Shown one piece after another: positions 54,026-62,426 of a DNA stretch of 64,000 nucleotides (position 1 is its first letter; every line of letters starts with the position of its first letter). Source of the stretch: Pontibacter sp. Tf4 (GTDB lineage Bacteria; Bacteroidota; Bacteroidia; Cytophagales; Hymenobacteraceae). The translations under genes and the position numbers were made by a program. Under the pieces are notes generated by a model. The model was not told the DNA's origin. It did no database searches and saw nothing but the letters and a program-made list of their open reading frames with translations. Location of the stretch: the NCBI RefSeq assembly GCF_014212495.1, contig NZ_JACKZC010000010.1, forward strand, positions 124,001-188,000. Direction: 5' to 3'.

Positions 54026-54361
54026 ATGAGCAGTAATAACAGAAACGTGTCAGAAGATCCGAACTCAAGAAAAGGACAAGGTGTAAGCGGCTTAGGCCAG
54101 GGTACTCAAACCAGAGGCGTAGCAGGCGGTGCCGATAACACCCGCGGCGAGAACAAGCCAAGCCGGGAGGGCAGCAGCGGTGGTGCCAAAGCCGGAAAAA
54201 ACACCCCGAACACCGACAGCCCGCAGGGAGCTAACCAGAACCCTACCACTACCACCCGCGGCGCCGACAGCACCGACAAGGAGTTCCGCAATAACCAGCC
54301 AAATGCCAGTACACTGCAAGGCAAGAAAGGCCGCGCCGACGAAGACATCGCACATAAGTAA
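54026..54361 (+). CDS. Small disordered hydrophilic protein
   Basis: 111 residues, no signal or membrane segment. Very rich in G, N, S, T, K (GQGVSGLGQGTQTRG, TTTTRGADSTDKEF) and without hydrophobic core, so intrinsically disordered; resembles stress- or desiccation-type hydrophilins but no family is recognised. Supported by ATG after a clean 5' gap, codon use like its neighbours and a downstream hairpin terminator. Function unknown. Confidence 0.65.
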   Translation: MSSNNRNVSEDPNSRKGQGVSGLGQGTQTRGVAGGADNTRGENKPSREGSSGGAKAGKNTPNTDSPQGANQNPTTTTRGADSTDKEFRNNQPNASTLQGKKGRADEDIAHK

Positions 54362-54385
54362 ATCAACAGGCTATTTGACAGACAA

Positions 54386-54411
54386 GAGACCCGGCCAATG
54401 TCGGGTCTTTT
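54386..54411 (+). terminator. Terminator of the disordered-protein gene
   Basis: AGACCCG pairs with CGGGTCT around an 8-base loop, followed by TTTT. Confidence 0.75.
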
Positions 54412-54488
54412 CGCATAGAGTGGTTTATAGTTCTTATCTTCGCGGTGTAAACTATAGCTGGTTTATACCTACAGCCAACATAGCAACC

Positions 54489-54911
54489 ATGAAACTGACA
54501 GGCAACCTACAGGATATTAAAACCAAACGCGACAGCGCCAACAAGCACATTGAACTGCACATAGACCGTGTAGAGTACATCACGCTGAAAAAAGACGGCA
54601 AATATTACCAGCCCTTCGACCTGGTAGTGGAACCTGAAACGCCCGTTGTGATTACCGGCGACTGCCTGGCCCGCATACCAAACAAGCAGCTGGAAGAAGG
54701 CGAATACGAATTTGAAGTATATGACAAGGTTGGCGAAGACGAATACGAGCTGAACCCCAATAAAGAACTGGCCCTGACGGTTACGTATGATTTTGATGCC
54801 GACCTGAACATCCTGACCGAACTATATTATACCGTTACGGTGGACAACGAGGAATTTAAAGAGCTGAAAGCCGCACAGAACAAAGCAAAAAAAGGAAAAG
54901 GCAGAAAATAA
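54489..54911 (+). CDS. Small beta-rich protein of unknown function
   Basis: 140 residues from the ATG at 54489. Acidic, alternating strand pattern (KHIELHIDRVEYITLKKDGKYYQP, YEFEVYDKVGEDEYELNP, ELYYTVTVDNEEF) with a basic lysine-rich tail (AAQNKAKKGKGRK). No signal peptide or membrane helix. No family recognised. The frame extends upstream over the preceding gene, but the first credible start is here. Confidence 0.7.
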   Translation: MKLTGNLQDIKTKRDSANKHIELHIDRVEYITLKKDGKYYQPFDLVVEPETPVVITGDCLARIPNKQLEEGEYEFEVYDKVGEDEYELNPNKELALTVTYDFDADLNILTELYYTVTVDNEEFKELKAAQNKAKKGKGRK

Positions 54912-54914
54912 AAA

Positions 54915-54941
54915 AAGGTATGAGTGTTCTGCTCATACCTT
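54915..54941. terminator. Terminator between convergent genes
   Basis: AAGGTATGAG pairs with CTCATACCTT around a 7-base loop; A-run before it. Confidence 0.75.
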
Positions 54942-54954
54942 CTGAAGGGGCTTA

Positions 54955-55155
54955 TCAGCCGTCCTGGCGCCCCAGGTAAATGGCGTACCCGATGAGGCCT
55001 GCAGCAGCAGCAAACAATAAATACTGCTTTTCCTTTACCGACAGACCGTTATAAAAATCCAGCCCCGATTTAGAAGGGTCTTTCATGATATCAGCCAGTC
55101 GGGAAGGGTCTTGTATCAGGCTTTTCAGCGATGTATTCTGAAGGTTATTTTCCAT
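54955..55155 (-). CDS. Small single-pass membrane protein
   Basis: 66 residues: polar N-terminal helix (LKSLIQDPSRLADIMKDPSKSGLDF), then one membrane helix (YLLFAAAAGLIGYAIYL) and a short tail. Possibly a small membrane-associated stress or structural protein; no family recognised. ATG start; a terminator hairpin lies just downstream. Confidence 0.62.
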   Translation of the reverse strand: MENNLQNTSLKSLIQDPSRLADIMKDPSKSGLDFYNGLSVKEKQYLLFAAAAGLIGYAIYLGRQDG

Positions 55156-55346
55156 GTTTCGTAGCGTTTTAATTCAGTTCCTACTACATACGTCAGGTTC
55201 CGCTTATTGGATATAACAAAGTATACGCGGCCAGCTATAGTTTAAATGGCTCCGGCACAACTATTTCAGGCACAGGATTGTTACCATTAGCTGCCTGTAT
55301 TGCAACTACAGACCGGCAGCTTATTTACCACTAAAAAGAGAGAACA

Positions 55347-56903
55347 ATGGAGAGCCTCCGCTCAAAAAAATATAAGCAGGAATTTGTAAGCACTTTTCCG
55401 GGCGACGATAGCGGCAACCTGACACCCCGCCAGACCCCGGGCAAACTATACAGCAAAGCCATCCCAACGCCTGTAGAGAAAGTAAGTCTGCTGGCATGGT
55501 CTGATGAACTGGCTGAGGAACTGGGCATACAAAAACCTGCCGACCAGCAGGAACTGGATATACTGGGTGGCAACCTGGTGACTGATACCATGTACCCTTA
55601 TGCGGCCTGCTATGCCGGCCACCAGTTTGGCAGCTGGGCCGGGCAGTTAGGCGATGGCCGCGCTATAACCTTAGGCGAATGGGAAACCACAGCTGGCAAA
55701 ACCTATGAGCTGCAACTGAAAGGTGCCGGGCCAACCGCTTACTCGCGCCGTGCCGATGGCCGTGCCGTGCTGCGATCGAGCGTGCGCGAGTACCTGATGA
55801 GCGAAGCCATGCATTATTTAGGTGTACCCACTACGCGTGCGCTTAGCCTGGTAGCAACCGGTGAGCCTGTTCTGCGCGATATGTTTTACAATGGTAACGC
55901 CGCCTACGAGCCGGGGGCCATTGTGATGCGCGTGGCGCCCAGCTTTTTAAGGTTCGGTAATTTTGAAATGCTGAATGCCCGCAAGGAAACCGAAAACCTG
56001 ACCAACCTGGTAAACTGGACCATTGACCGTTACTACCCACACCTGCAGGGCGAAGACCGCGTGCTGGATTGGTTTAAGGAGATAGTAGAGCGCACCGCCC
56101 GCCTGATGGTGGAGTGGCAGCGCGTCGGGTTTGTGCATGGTGTAATGAACACCGATAACATGTCGGTGCTTGGGCTGACGATAGATTATGGCCCCTACTC
56201 GTTTGTAGATGACTACGACCCTGATTTTACACCCAATACTACCGACCTGCCGGGCCGCCGCTATGCCTTTGGTAAACAGCCCGGCATTGCCTACTGGAAC
56301 TTAGGTTGCCTGGCCGCTGCCCTGCTGCCACTGGTAGCAAAAGATAAACTACTGCCTGCTCTGGAAAGCTATAAGGAACTGTACTGGCAGAAATATTACC
56401 AGATGATGGGCAACAAACTGGGACTGGACAAGACCACGAACGAAGACACAACCCTGGTAACACAGTTTGAGGAGACGCTGGCTACTATAAAGCCGGATAT
56501 GACGATCTTTTTCCAGCTGCTGATCGACCTGCCGCTTTGCATGGAAAATGCAGAAGCGGTAGCCGAACATTTTAAAGACAGCCTGTACAACGACCTGACA
56601 CCGGAGCAAAGCGAGCAACTTTATAGTTTAATAACAAGTTACCTGCAGCGCCTCAACCGGAACACGATCACACGTGCCGCCTCGCAGGCACTGATGCGCA
56701 AAACCAACCCACGGTTTGTGCTGCGCAATTACCTCCTGCACCAGGCCATTGAAGAACTGGAACGCGGCGATAACACTTTGTTCCGGAAACTACAGCAAGC
56801 TATAAAAGAACCATACAGCACTAAGTACGACGAGTTCTTCCAGACGCGTCCGGAATGGGCCTCGCAAAAAGCCGGATGCTCCATGCTGTCGTGCAGCTCA
56901 TAA
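55347..56903 (+). CDS. selO: Protein adenylyltransferase SelO
   Basis: 518 residues, the usual length. Members of this pseudokinase-like family transfer AMP from ATP to protein hydroxyls; in bacteria and mitochondria they regulate redox proteins. Conserved family segments: NLTPRQTPGKLYSKAIPTPV, FGSWAGQLGDGRAITLGE, ELQLKGAGPTAYSRRADGRAVLRSSVREYLMSEA, GFVHGVMNTDNMSVLGLTIDYGPY and a C-terminal GCSMLSCSS with cysteines where selenocysteine occurs in animal SelO. Single gene with a strong terminator. Confidence 0.95.
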   Translation: MESLRSKKYKQEFVSTFPGDDSGNLTPRQTPGKLYSKAIPTPVEKVSLLAWSDELAEELGIQKPADQQELDILGGNLVTDTMYPYAACYAGHQFGSWAGQLGDGRAITLGEWETTAGKTYELQLKGAGPTAYSRRADGRAVLRSSVREYLMSEAMHYLGVPTTRALSLVATGEPVLRDMFYNGNAAYEPGAIVMRVAPSFLRFGNFEMLNARKETENLTNLVNWTIDRYYPHLQGEDRVLDWFKEIVERTARLMVEWQRVGFVHGVMNTDNMSVLGLTIDYGPYSFVDDYDPDFTPNTTDLPGRRYAFGKQPGIAYWNLGCLAAALLPLVAKDKLLPALESYKELYWQKYYQMMGNKLGLDKTTNEDTTLVTQFEETLATIKPDMTIFFQLLIDLPLCMENAEAVAEHFKDSLYNDLTPEQSEQLYSLITSYLQRLNRNTITRAASQALMRKTNPRFVLRNYLLHQAIEELERGDNTLFRKLQQAIKEPYSTKYDEFFQTRPEWASQKAGCSMLSCSS

Positions 56904-56927
56904 ACTATAGTTGCTTCCAGATGTTAC

Positions 56928-56960
56928 AGCCGCTCCTGTTTTGCAGGAGCGGCTTTTTTA
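56928..56960 (+). terminator. Terminator of selO
   Basis: AGCCGCTCCTG pairs with CAGGAGCGGCT around a short loop, followed by TTTTTT. Confidence 0.85.
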
Positions 56961-57296
56961 TGGTTCAGGCTACACAGCCCGGGGCAACTTTAGTTAAAGT
57001 TTTGTTAAAGTACCTGCAGCGGTGCAACCTCTCTCCCAACTTTTACTCTTTCTTCAGCAGGCAACTATAAACCGGGCGGCATTGTCCATTTTCAGACGAA
57101 TTGCTGTCCGTTTTCATACACAATACACCTGTTACAGATAAGAACAAAACTATAAAATAAATTACAAAACACTGTAATACAACAACTTATAAAACTGGCA
57201 CAAGAGTTGAAAAGGCGGATTTCTAAAAACTATAGATGAGCTGTCTTTTAAATCTATCCCAGACAAATAAAACTATAACCAAACACATCTGAAACT
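56961..57296. other. 336-bp intergenic region before the receptor gene
   Basis: Contains AT-rich bases and one or more CTATAG sites. No RNA, repeat or ORF was recognised; it must hold the promoter of the receptor gene. Confidence 0.5.
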
Positions 57297-59768
57297 ATGA
57301 AGAAATTATTACTCCCGCTCCTGCTGCTGGTATTTACCAACCTGAGCGCACAGCAGGCAAGCATTAAGGGCAAAGTGCTCGACGGCGCTAAAAATCCGGT
57401 AGGGTATGCCAACGTGCTGCTATTACATGCTGCAGATTCATCGCTGGTAAAAGGCGCACTCTCCGAAGAATCGGGGTCCTTTATGTTTGATGGCATTGCC
57501 GCCGGAAAATACCGGGTAGTGGCCAGCATGGTGGGCTATGCCCGCATCATGACGCCCGTACTGAACATTACCGAAACCTCCGGCACAGTGCAACTGGATA
57601 ACCTTGTGCTGCAGCAGAACAGCACCGCCCTGAGCGAAGTGGTTGTGGAAGGCCAGCGCCCGCTGATAGAGCAGCACCTGGACAAAACCGTACTGAACGT
57701 GGAGAACAGCATTGCAGCGGCCGGCAACACGGCCCTGGAAGTGCTGGAAAAAGCGCCCGGCGTAACTATAGACCAGAACGACAACATTGCTATGCGCGGC
57801 CGCAGCGGTGTAATTGTAATGATAGATGGCAAGCAGGTGCCGATGACAGGCGCCGAACTGGCCAACGTGTTGCGTGGTTTATCAGCCAACTCAGTAGAAA
57901 AGATCGAACTGATCACCAACCCGTCTTCCAAGTACGATGCGGCAGGTAATTCAGGCATCATCGATATAAAACTGAAACGCGACAAAAGCCTGGGCACCAA
58001 CGGAAGTGTTAGCTCTTCGTTTGGATATGGCGAGAAGTTTAAGACCAACCAAGGCCTGCAGCTGAACCACCGCGCAAAAAAACTGAACGTATTTGGCAGC
58101 TATAACTACGTGTACCGCGATGATTTTACGCGCCTGGATATTTACCGCAACTTCCTGGACAACGACAAAAACATAACCGGCACCTACGACCAGCGCAACC
58201 GCTTCGACTTCCAGTTCAGCACCCACAACATACGCGCCGGCGCCGATTACTTTATCTCTCCTAAAACTATAGTTGGCCTGGTTGCCAGCGGCTATTACAC
58301 AGGCATTGACCGTACAAACCTTAACCACGGCGACGGCCTTGACCGCCAGGGGAACATCGACTCAACCTTTATAACTACTGCCGATGCCGGCCACGACCGG
58401 CAGAACCAGGGCATTAACCTGAACCTGAAACACACCATTGACACAACAGGCCGTGAGATAAGCGCCGACATTGACTACATTGTGTACCAGAACGTTGATT
58501 TCCAGGACTTCGATACCAGAACTTATACCCCGGAAGGTACCCTGAAGCGCAGCCCTGATCTGCTGTACGGCACCCTGGATGGTAAACTGACCATACAATC
58601 GGCCAAAGCAGATTATGCCCAGCCACTCAACAGTATAAATGGTCGTCTGGAAGCAGGTTTAAAAAGCAGCCTGGTACGCGCCGACAATAACCTGGAATTT
58701 TATGACCGCAGCAATGGTGGCAACGTGTTCGATACGGATAAGAGCAACCACTTTTTGTATGACGAAAACATAAATGCCGCTTACCTGAACGCTTCCGGCA
58801 AATGGGATAAAGTGAGCCTGCAACTGGGCCTGCGCGTAGAGAATACCATTGCCGAAGGCGAGCAACTGGCCGAAGTGGTAGATGAAGTTGAGCGCAACCT
58901 GGACCGCAACTATACGCAGCTTTTCCCGAGTGCATTTTTGGGCTATAATGTCAGCAAGAAGCATGACCTGGGCGTTTCGCTGAGCCGCCGCATCAACAGG
59001 CCGTCGTATAACCAGCTGAATCCGTTCAAGAACTACCTGGACCCAAGCACATACTCGTCTGGCAACCCGTACCTTGACCCCGAAACATCCTACAACTTTG
59101 AGCTGACCCATACCTTTGACCAGCGTATTGTTACCAAGCTCAGCTACAGCTACACCACCGATGCCATTGTGCAGGTACTGCAGCCTGTTGAGGAAACGAA
59201 CGCAGAGGATCCGGAGAAGAGCAGCAAGATCGTGAAGCAATCGTTCGAGAACCTGCCCCGCTTTGACTACTATGCCCTTTCGGTGACGCTTCCTTTTTCG
59301 GTGGGCAACTGGTTTAACAGCGTAAACAATGGTACCGTTTTCTATAGTTTGTACCGCGGCAACTTAGCCAACACCGAGCTGCGCAACGGGCAACCAAGCT
59401 TCAGCATCAACTCCAACAACAACTTTACCATGGGCAAAGGCTGGTCTGCTGAGCTGGTTGGGGTGTACCGAACAGCGGAAGCTTATGCCTTTATGGACAT
59501 AGAACCGATCTGGTTTGCCTCGGCGGGTGTTCAGAAGCAGTTCTGGGATAAAAAAGCCAGCCTGAAACTGAACGTAAGCGACATCTTTTACACCAACAAA
59601 ACTATAGGGCACACCTTTACCGAGTCCTACACCGAAACCTTTCATCAAAGCCGCGACTCGCGGGTAGCCACTCTGAGCTTCAGTTACCGGTTCGGTAAAT
59701 CGCAGGTAGCTCCGTCGCGTCGCAGAACCGGTGGCGCCGAAGATGAAAAGAACCGCGCCGGCAGTTAA
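57297..59768 (+). CDS. Outer-membrane receptor with carboxypeptidase-regulatory-like and TonB-type plug domains
   Basis: 823 residues with signal peptide (LLLVFTNLSAQ). Residues 22-105 form a CarboxypepD_reg-like beta domain (SIKGKVLDGAKNPVGYANVLLL), residues 130-215 the TonB plug (VLEKAPGVTIDQNDNIAMRGRSGVIVMIDGKQV), and the rest a beta-barrel with aromatic ends (LSRRINRPSYNQLNPFKN) finishing in a basic tail. Belongs to the outer-membrane beta-barrel receptor family of Bacteroidetes, which often import or signal about iron or glycan ligands. No SusD partner is next to it, so it is not a canonical SusCD pair. Substrate unknown. Confidence 0.9.
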   Translation: MKKLLLPLLLLVFTNLSAQQASIKGKVLDGAKNPVGYANVLLLHAADSSLVKGALSEESGSFMFDGIAAGKYRVVASMVGYARIMTPVLNITETSGTVQLDNLVLQQNSTALSEVVVEGQRPLIEQHLDKTVLNVENSIAAAGNTALEVLEKAPGVTIDQNDNIAMRGRSGVIVMIDGKQVPMTGAELANVLRGLSANSVEKIELITNPSSKYDAAGNSGIIDIKLKRDKSLGTNGSVSSSFGYGEKFKTNQGLQLNHRAKKLNVFGSYNYVYRDDFTRLDIYRNFLDNDKNITGTYDQRNRFDFQFSTHNIRAGADYFISPKTIVGLVASGYYTGIDRTNLNHGDGLDRQGNIDSTFITTADAGHDRQNQGINLNLKHTIDTTGREISADIDYIVYQNVDFQDFDTRTYTPEGTLKRSPDLLYGTLDGKLTIQSAKADYAQPLNSINGRLEAGLKSSLVRADNNLEFYDRSNGGNVFDTDKSNHFLYDENINAAYLNASGKWDKVSLQLGLRVENTIAEGEQLAEVVDEVERNLDRNYTQLFPSAFLGYNVSKKHDLGVSLSRRINRPSYNQLNPFKNYLDPSTYSSGNPYLDPETSYNFELTHTFDQRIVTKLSYSYTTDAIVQVLQPVEETNAEDPEKSSKIVKQSFENLPRFDYYALSVTLPFSVGNWFNSVNNGTVFYSLYRGNLANTELRNGQPSFSINSNNNFTMGKGWSAELVGVYRTAEAYAFMDIEPIWFASAGVQKQFWDKKASLKLNVSDIFYTNKTIGHTFTESYTETFHQSRDSRVATLSFSYRFGKSQVAPSRRRTGGAEDEKNRAGS

Positions 59769-59800
59769 TATGTATAGTTTGTTTTAGTTTGTAATACAAA

Positions 59801-59830
59801 AGAGCCGCCCCTACTCAGGAGCGGCTTCTT
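59801..59830 (+). terminator. Terminator of the receptor gene
   Basis: AGCCGC and GCGGCT arms with inner CCTA-type pairing; TTCTTTG follows. Confidence 0.65.
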
Positions 59831-59924
59831 TGTTTTAGAATTTATATGCAAACTATAGCACGGGTGTACTCGTCCAGTAATATGTCCGGGATCTGCACCC
59901 CGTATCCAACTATAGTTGGTTTCT

Positions 59925-59985
59925 GGCACAGTTGAATCTGAGATTCGATCTTATAGTTCGTCACGGAAATAATTTCCCGCGCCAG
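59925..59985 (-). repeat. Two-hairpin element, copy 4
   Basis: On the minus strand: GCTGGCGC flank, hairpin 1 GGAAATTATTTCC (59965-59977), linker GTGACGAACTATAAGAT, hairpin 2 GAATCTCAGATTC (59934-59946), flank AACTGTGCC. The stems differ from all other copies, and the flanks match. Confidence 0.7.
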
Positions 59986-60017
59986 CAATAAGGGGTTGAC
60001 ATTGCCTGAACTATAGT

Positions 60018-60401
60018 TTACAGAACCAGTTGCCGGAAAAGTTTGTGCAGAGTTTCGTTGGCGTCAGTGCACAGGCCGGGGTGTACCGGCGATGTTTGTA
60101 CAATGGTGCTGCGTGCTGCTGTAAGCCACCTAAAGCGCTCGGCTATGCCCAGCTCCCCTATTCTGCCACCCTCTCTGCGGCCACAGCAGATCCGCTCAAA
60201 TGCCTGTAGCCGGTCCTGTAGTTCCTGCATGTCCAGGTGCGGAGCGAAGGCCAGTAGCCGGCTTTCGTTTAAGGTGTACAGTGTGTGCAGAAAACCCTGG
60301 TCGCGGCAATACAGGATAACGCCTACATTCAGGAACTCTTCCCGCTCTACCCGGGGCACTACCCGGATAACAGCATACTCAAATAAGTGCTTTCCTTGCA
60401 T
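60018..60401 (-). CDS. DUF3037 domain protein
   Basis: 127 residues. FEYAVIRVVPRVEREEFLNVGVILYC opens the DUF3037 domain, followed by LAFAPHLDMQELQDRLQAFERIC and FRWLTAARSTIVQTSPVHPGL. Length is typical. The gene overlaps the upstream HipA-like kinase gene by 23 bp, and the DUF3037-HipA pair recurs in many bacteria. Function unknown. Inference: partner or regulator of the kinase. Confidence 0.93.
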   Translation of the reverse strand: MQGKHLFEYAVIRVVPRVEREEFLNVGVILYCRDQGFLHTLYTLNESRLLAFAPHLDMQELQDRLQAFERICCGRREGGRIGELGIAERFRWLTAARSTIVQTSPVHPGLCTDANETLHKLFRQLVL

Positions 60402-61179
60402 GTTGGGCCTCCGTGGTAAATATTTCTGAATTTGCGATGCGGGTATTCAAAAACTGTACATACGCCTGCCTGTGCTCCGCTGCACTCTCAAACGGCGATT
60501 CTACCTGGTCCAGCCACTCATCGGGTACCAGGTCAACTATAGCCTGCACCACAGCCGGGGTAAGTAGCGCTTTAAAGGCAGCATTGGTAGCTTCCAGTTC
60601 TCCGGCCTGCGGCAGCAGTACATGGTCTTTTATCTGGGCGAAGGGGCGTTTAGCCTGCTCTTCCCAGTTCTGCCAGGCATGATGGAAAAACAATGAAGCG
60701 CCGTGGTCGATCAGCCATAGTTCTTTGTGCCACATCAGCATATTGGTGTTGCGCGGAGTGCGGTCTACGTTGGTGATCAGACTATCGAGCCATACAATTT
60801 TAGAAGCCAGTTCGGGCTCTATTGTGGTGACCAGCGCATCGAATGTAATGGCCCCGGACAGGTAATGCAGCCCCAGGTTCAGGCCTTCGCTGGCGCGCAG
60901 CAGGTCCTGTATTTCTTCGTCGGGCTCGGTGCGGCCAAAAGCTTCGTCCAGCCCAACAAAAACAATTTCGGGTACCCGGAAACCAAGCCGGCGGGCAATC
61001 TCCCCGGAGATCAGTTCGGCGATCAGCGCTTTTATGCCCTGCCCTGCTCCCCGGAATTTAAGGACGTACATAAACTCGTCGTCGGCCTCCACGATGGCTG
61101 GCAGTGAGCCCCCTTCGCGCAGCGGCGTAACGTAGCGGGTTACCTGCACTTTCCGTATCTGTGATTCTTTGTTCATCAT
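60379..61179 (-). CDS. HipA-like kinase family protein
   Basis: 266 residues, no signal peptide. Kinase-like core: K41 in MYVLKFRG, E55 (ALIAELISG), catalytic loop NVDRTPRNTNML with D139, N144 and N146, and metal-binding D158 in LIDHGASL. This matches HipA-family serine/threonine kinases, whose best known member inactivates glutamyl-tRNA synthetase. It lacks the N-terminal HipA subdomain seen in full-length toxins. No HipB-type antitoxin is adjacent; DUF3037 takes the neighbouring position. Target unknown. Confidence 0.85.
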   Translation of the reverse strand: MMNKESQIRKVQVTRYVTPLREGGSLPAIVEADDEFMYVLKFRGAGQGIKALIAELISGEIARRLGFRVPEIVFVGLDEAFGRTEPDEEIQDLLRASEGLNLGLHYLSGAITFDALVTTIEPELASKIVWLDSLITNVDRTPRNTNMLMWHKELWLIDHGASLFFHHAWQNWEEQAKRPFAQIKDHVLLPQAGELEATNAAFKALLTPAVVQAIVDLVPDEWLDQVESPFESAAEHRQAYVQFLNTRIANSEIFTTEAQHARKALI

Positions 61180-61345
61180 GGCTTTTACGCACTTCCCTCT
61201 TCAAACAGAAACTATAGGTACGTGCCGTGCGTGTGTTTGCCCGAAGTTAAAGCGATTTTCTGAAAATAAACTATAGTTGCGCTTCCAGGGCCGGCAACTT
61301 GCATGCGCATTTAGCAGTTTCAGGAGGTAATCAGTTGAATAATGT

Positions 61346-61918
61346 ATGCCACACATCGCCATTATCTCCGCCAGCGTGCGCACCGGCCGCACCTCGCACC
61401 GCGTTGCGTTGTTCTTTCAGCAATTTATAAAAAACAACAACCTGGGCACCGCCGAAATGCTGGACCTGCAACAGTACAATTTCCCGGTTTTTGAAGAGCG
61501 CCTGCAATACCAGGAGAACCCCGCTGCGCAAACCCTTGATTTTGCAGAAAAGATACGGAGAGCGGATGGGGTGCTTATAGTTACGCCGGAATACAACGGC
61601 GGCTACCCTGCCAGCCTGAAAAATGTGATTGACCTGCTCTACGAGGAATGGCATCGCAAACCTGTCGCGATTGCTACTGTTTCGGATGGGGTGTTTGGTG
61701 GCACACAGGTCATCATGTCGCTTCAGTTTTCGCTCTGGAAAATACGGGCGTGGGTAGTACCTGCCAGGTTTCCGGTGCCAGAAGCACAAACTAATTACGA
61801 CGAGCACGGCACCCCGACAGACAGAGCCACCACCGAGAAAAGGGCCAGGCACTTTATAGAAGAACTGCTGTGGTGTATCGAAGCCAGAAGCCGTATGGAG
61901 GCAAAGCCACAACTATAG
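61346..61918 (+). CDS. NAD(P)H-dependent FMN reductase
   Basis: 190 residues, flavodoxin-like fold. HIAIISASVRTGRTSHRVALFF binds the FMN phosphate and GVLIVTPEYNGGYPASLKNVIDLL is the family signature; FGGTQVIMSLQFSLW completes it. Uses NAD(P)H to reduce flavin, quinones or azo compounds. Single gene; 167 bp of divergent DNA separates it from the HipA-like gene. Confidence 0.93.
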   Translation: MPHIAIISASVRTGRTSHRVALFFQQFIKNNNLGTAEMLDLQQYNFPVFEERLQYQENPAAQTLDFAEKIRRADGVLIVTPEYNGGYPASLKNVIDLLYEEWHRKPVAIATVSDGVFGGTQVIMSLQFSLWKIRAWVVPARFPVPEAQTNYDEHGTPTDRATTEKRARHFIEELLWCIEARSRMEAKPQL

Positions 61919-62089
61919 CTTTTAAACTATAGCCAACTTAAACTATAGTTAGAGTGGATGTTTTGCAGCGTATCAAGGGGCGGTCTGGTGGCAGACTATA
62001 AATCATTTACTGCCTTAATATCGTACAAACTATAAAGCACGTACAGGTATACCCTGCGGATGCTGTATGTTTAAAGTATAAAATAAACT

Positions 62090-62350
62090 ATGAAAGCAAT
62101 GAAAAAGATAATAGCTGCAGGTCTGTTCATGATTGGCTCCGTCGGAATGATGGCCTGCGAAAGAAGCAACCATAACGATACCAGCCTGGAAGCCGAGGAC
62201 AACAAAGTAGTAGTAGACCGCGACTCGGTACCGACTGAATATGAAGTAACGGAAACAGTTGTGGAATACGACACCACTACCCACACCAAGACCGTGGATG
62301 CTGATGCCGATAAAGACCACGACAAAGACAGAGATAAAGACAGACATTAA
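62090..62350 (+). CDS. Small secreted or lipid-anchored protein with Asp/His/Lys-rich tail
   Basis: 86 residues. Signal-like N-terminus (KIIAAGLFMIGSVGMMAC) with a cysteine at the position of a lipobox (MMAC). A short acidic region (TSLEAEDNKVVVDRDS) and a terminal run of DKDHDKDRDKD repeats, which could bind metals. No family recognised. The 171-bp gap before it is rich in CTATAG. Terminator follows. Confidence 0.6.
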   Translation: MKAMKKIIAAGLFMIGSVGMMACERSNHNDTSLEAEDNKVVVDRDSVPTEYEVTETVVEYDTTTHTKTVDADADKDHDKDRDKDRH

Positions 62351-62370
62351 GTAGCACCAGCTACCTGAAG

Positions 62371-62407
62371 CAAAAAGCGCTGCCTATAGTTTAGGCAGCG
62401 CTTTTTG
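62371..62407 (+). terminator. Terminator with CTATAG in its loop
   Basis: AAAAAGCGCTGCCT pairs with AGGCAGCGCTTTTT; the loop contains the palindrome CTATAG. Confidence 0.85.
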
Positions 62408-62426
62408 TTTAGAGTGGCAACTATAG

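Noticed and set aside
57297-59768. SusC-type transporter of a SusCD pair
   Set aside because: No SusD-like lipoprotein gene is adjacent and the plug/barrel lengths fit the shorter receptor family instead.
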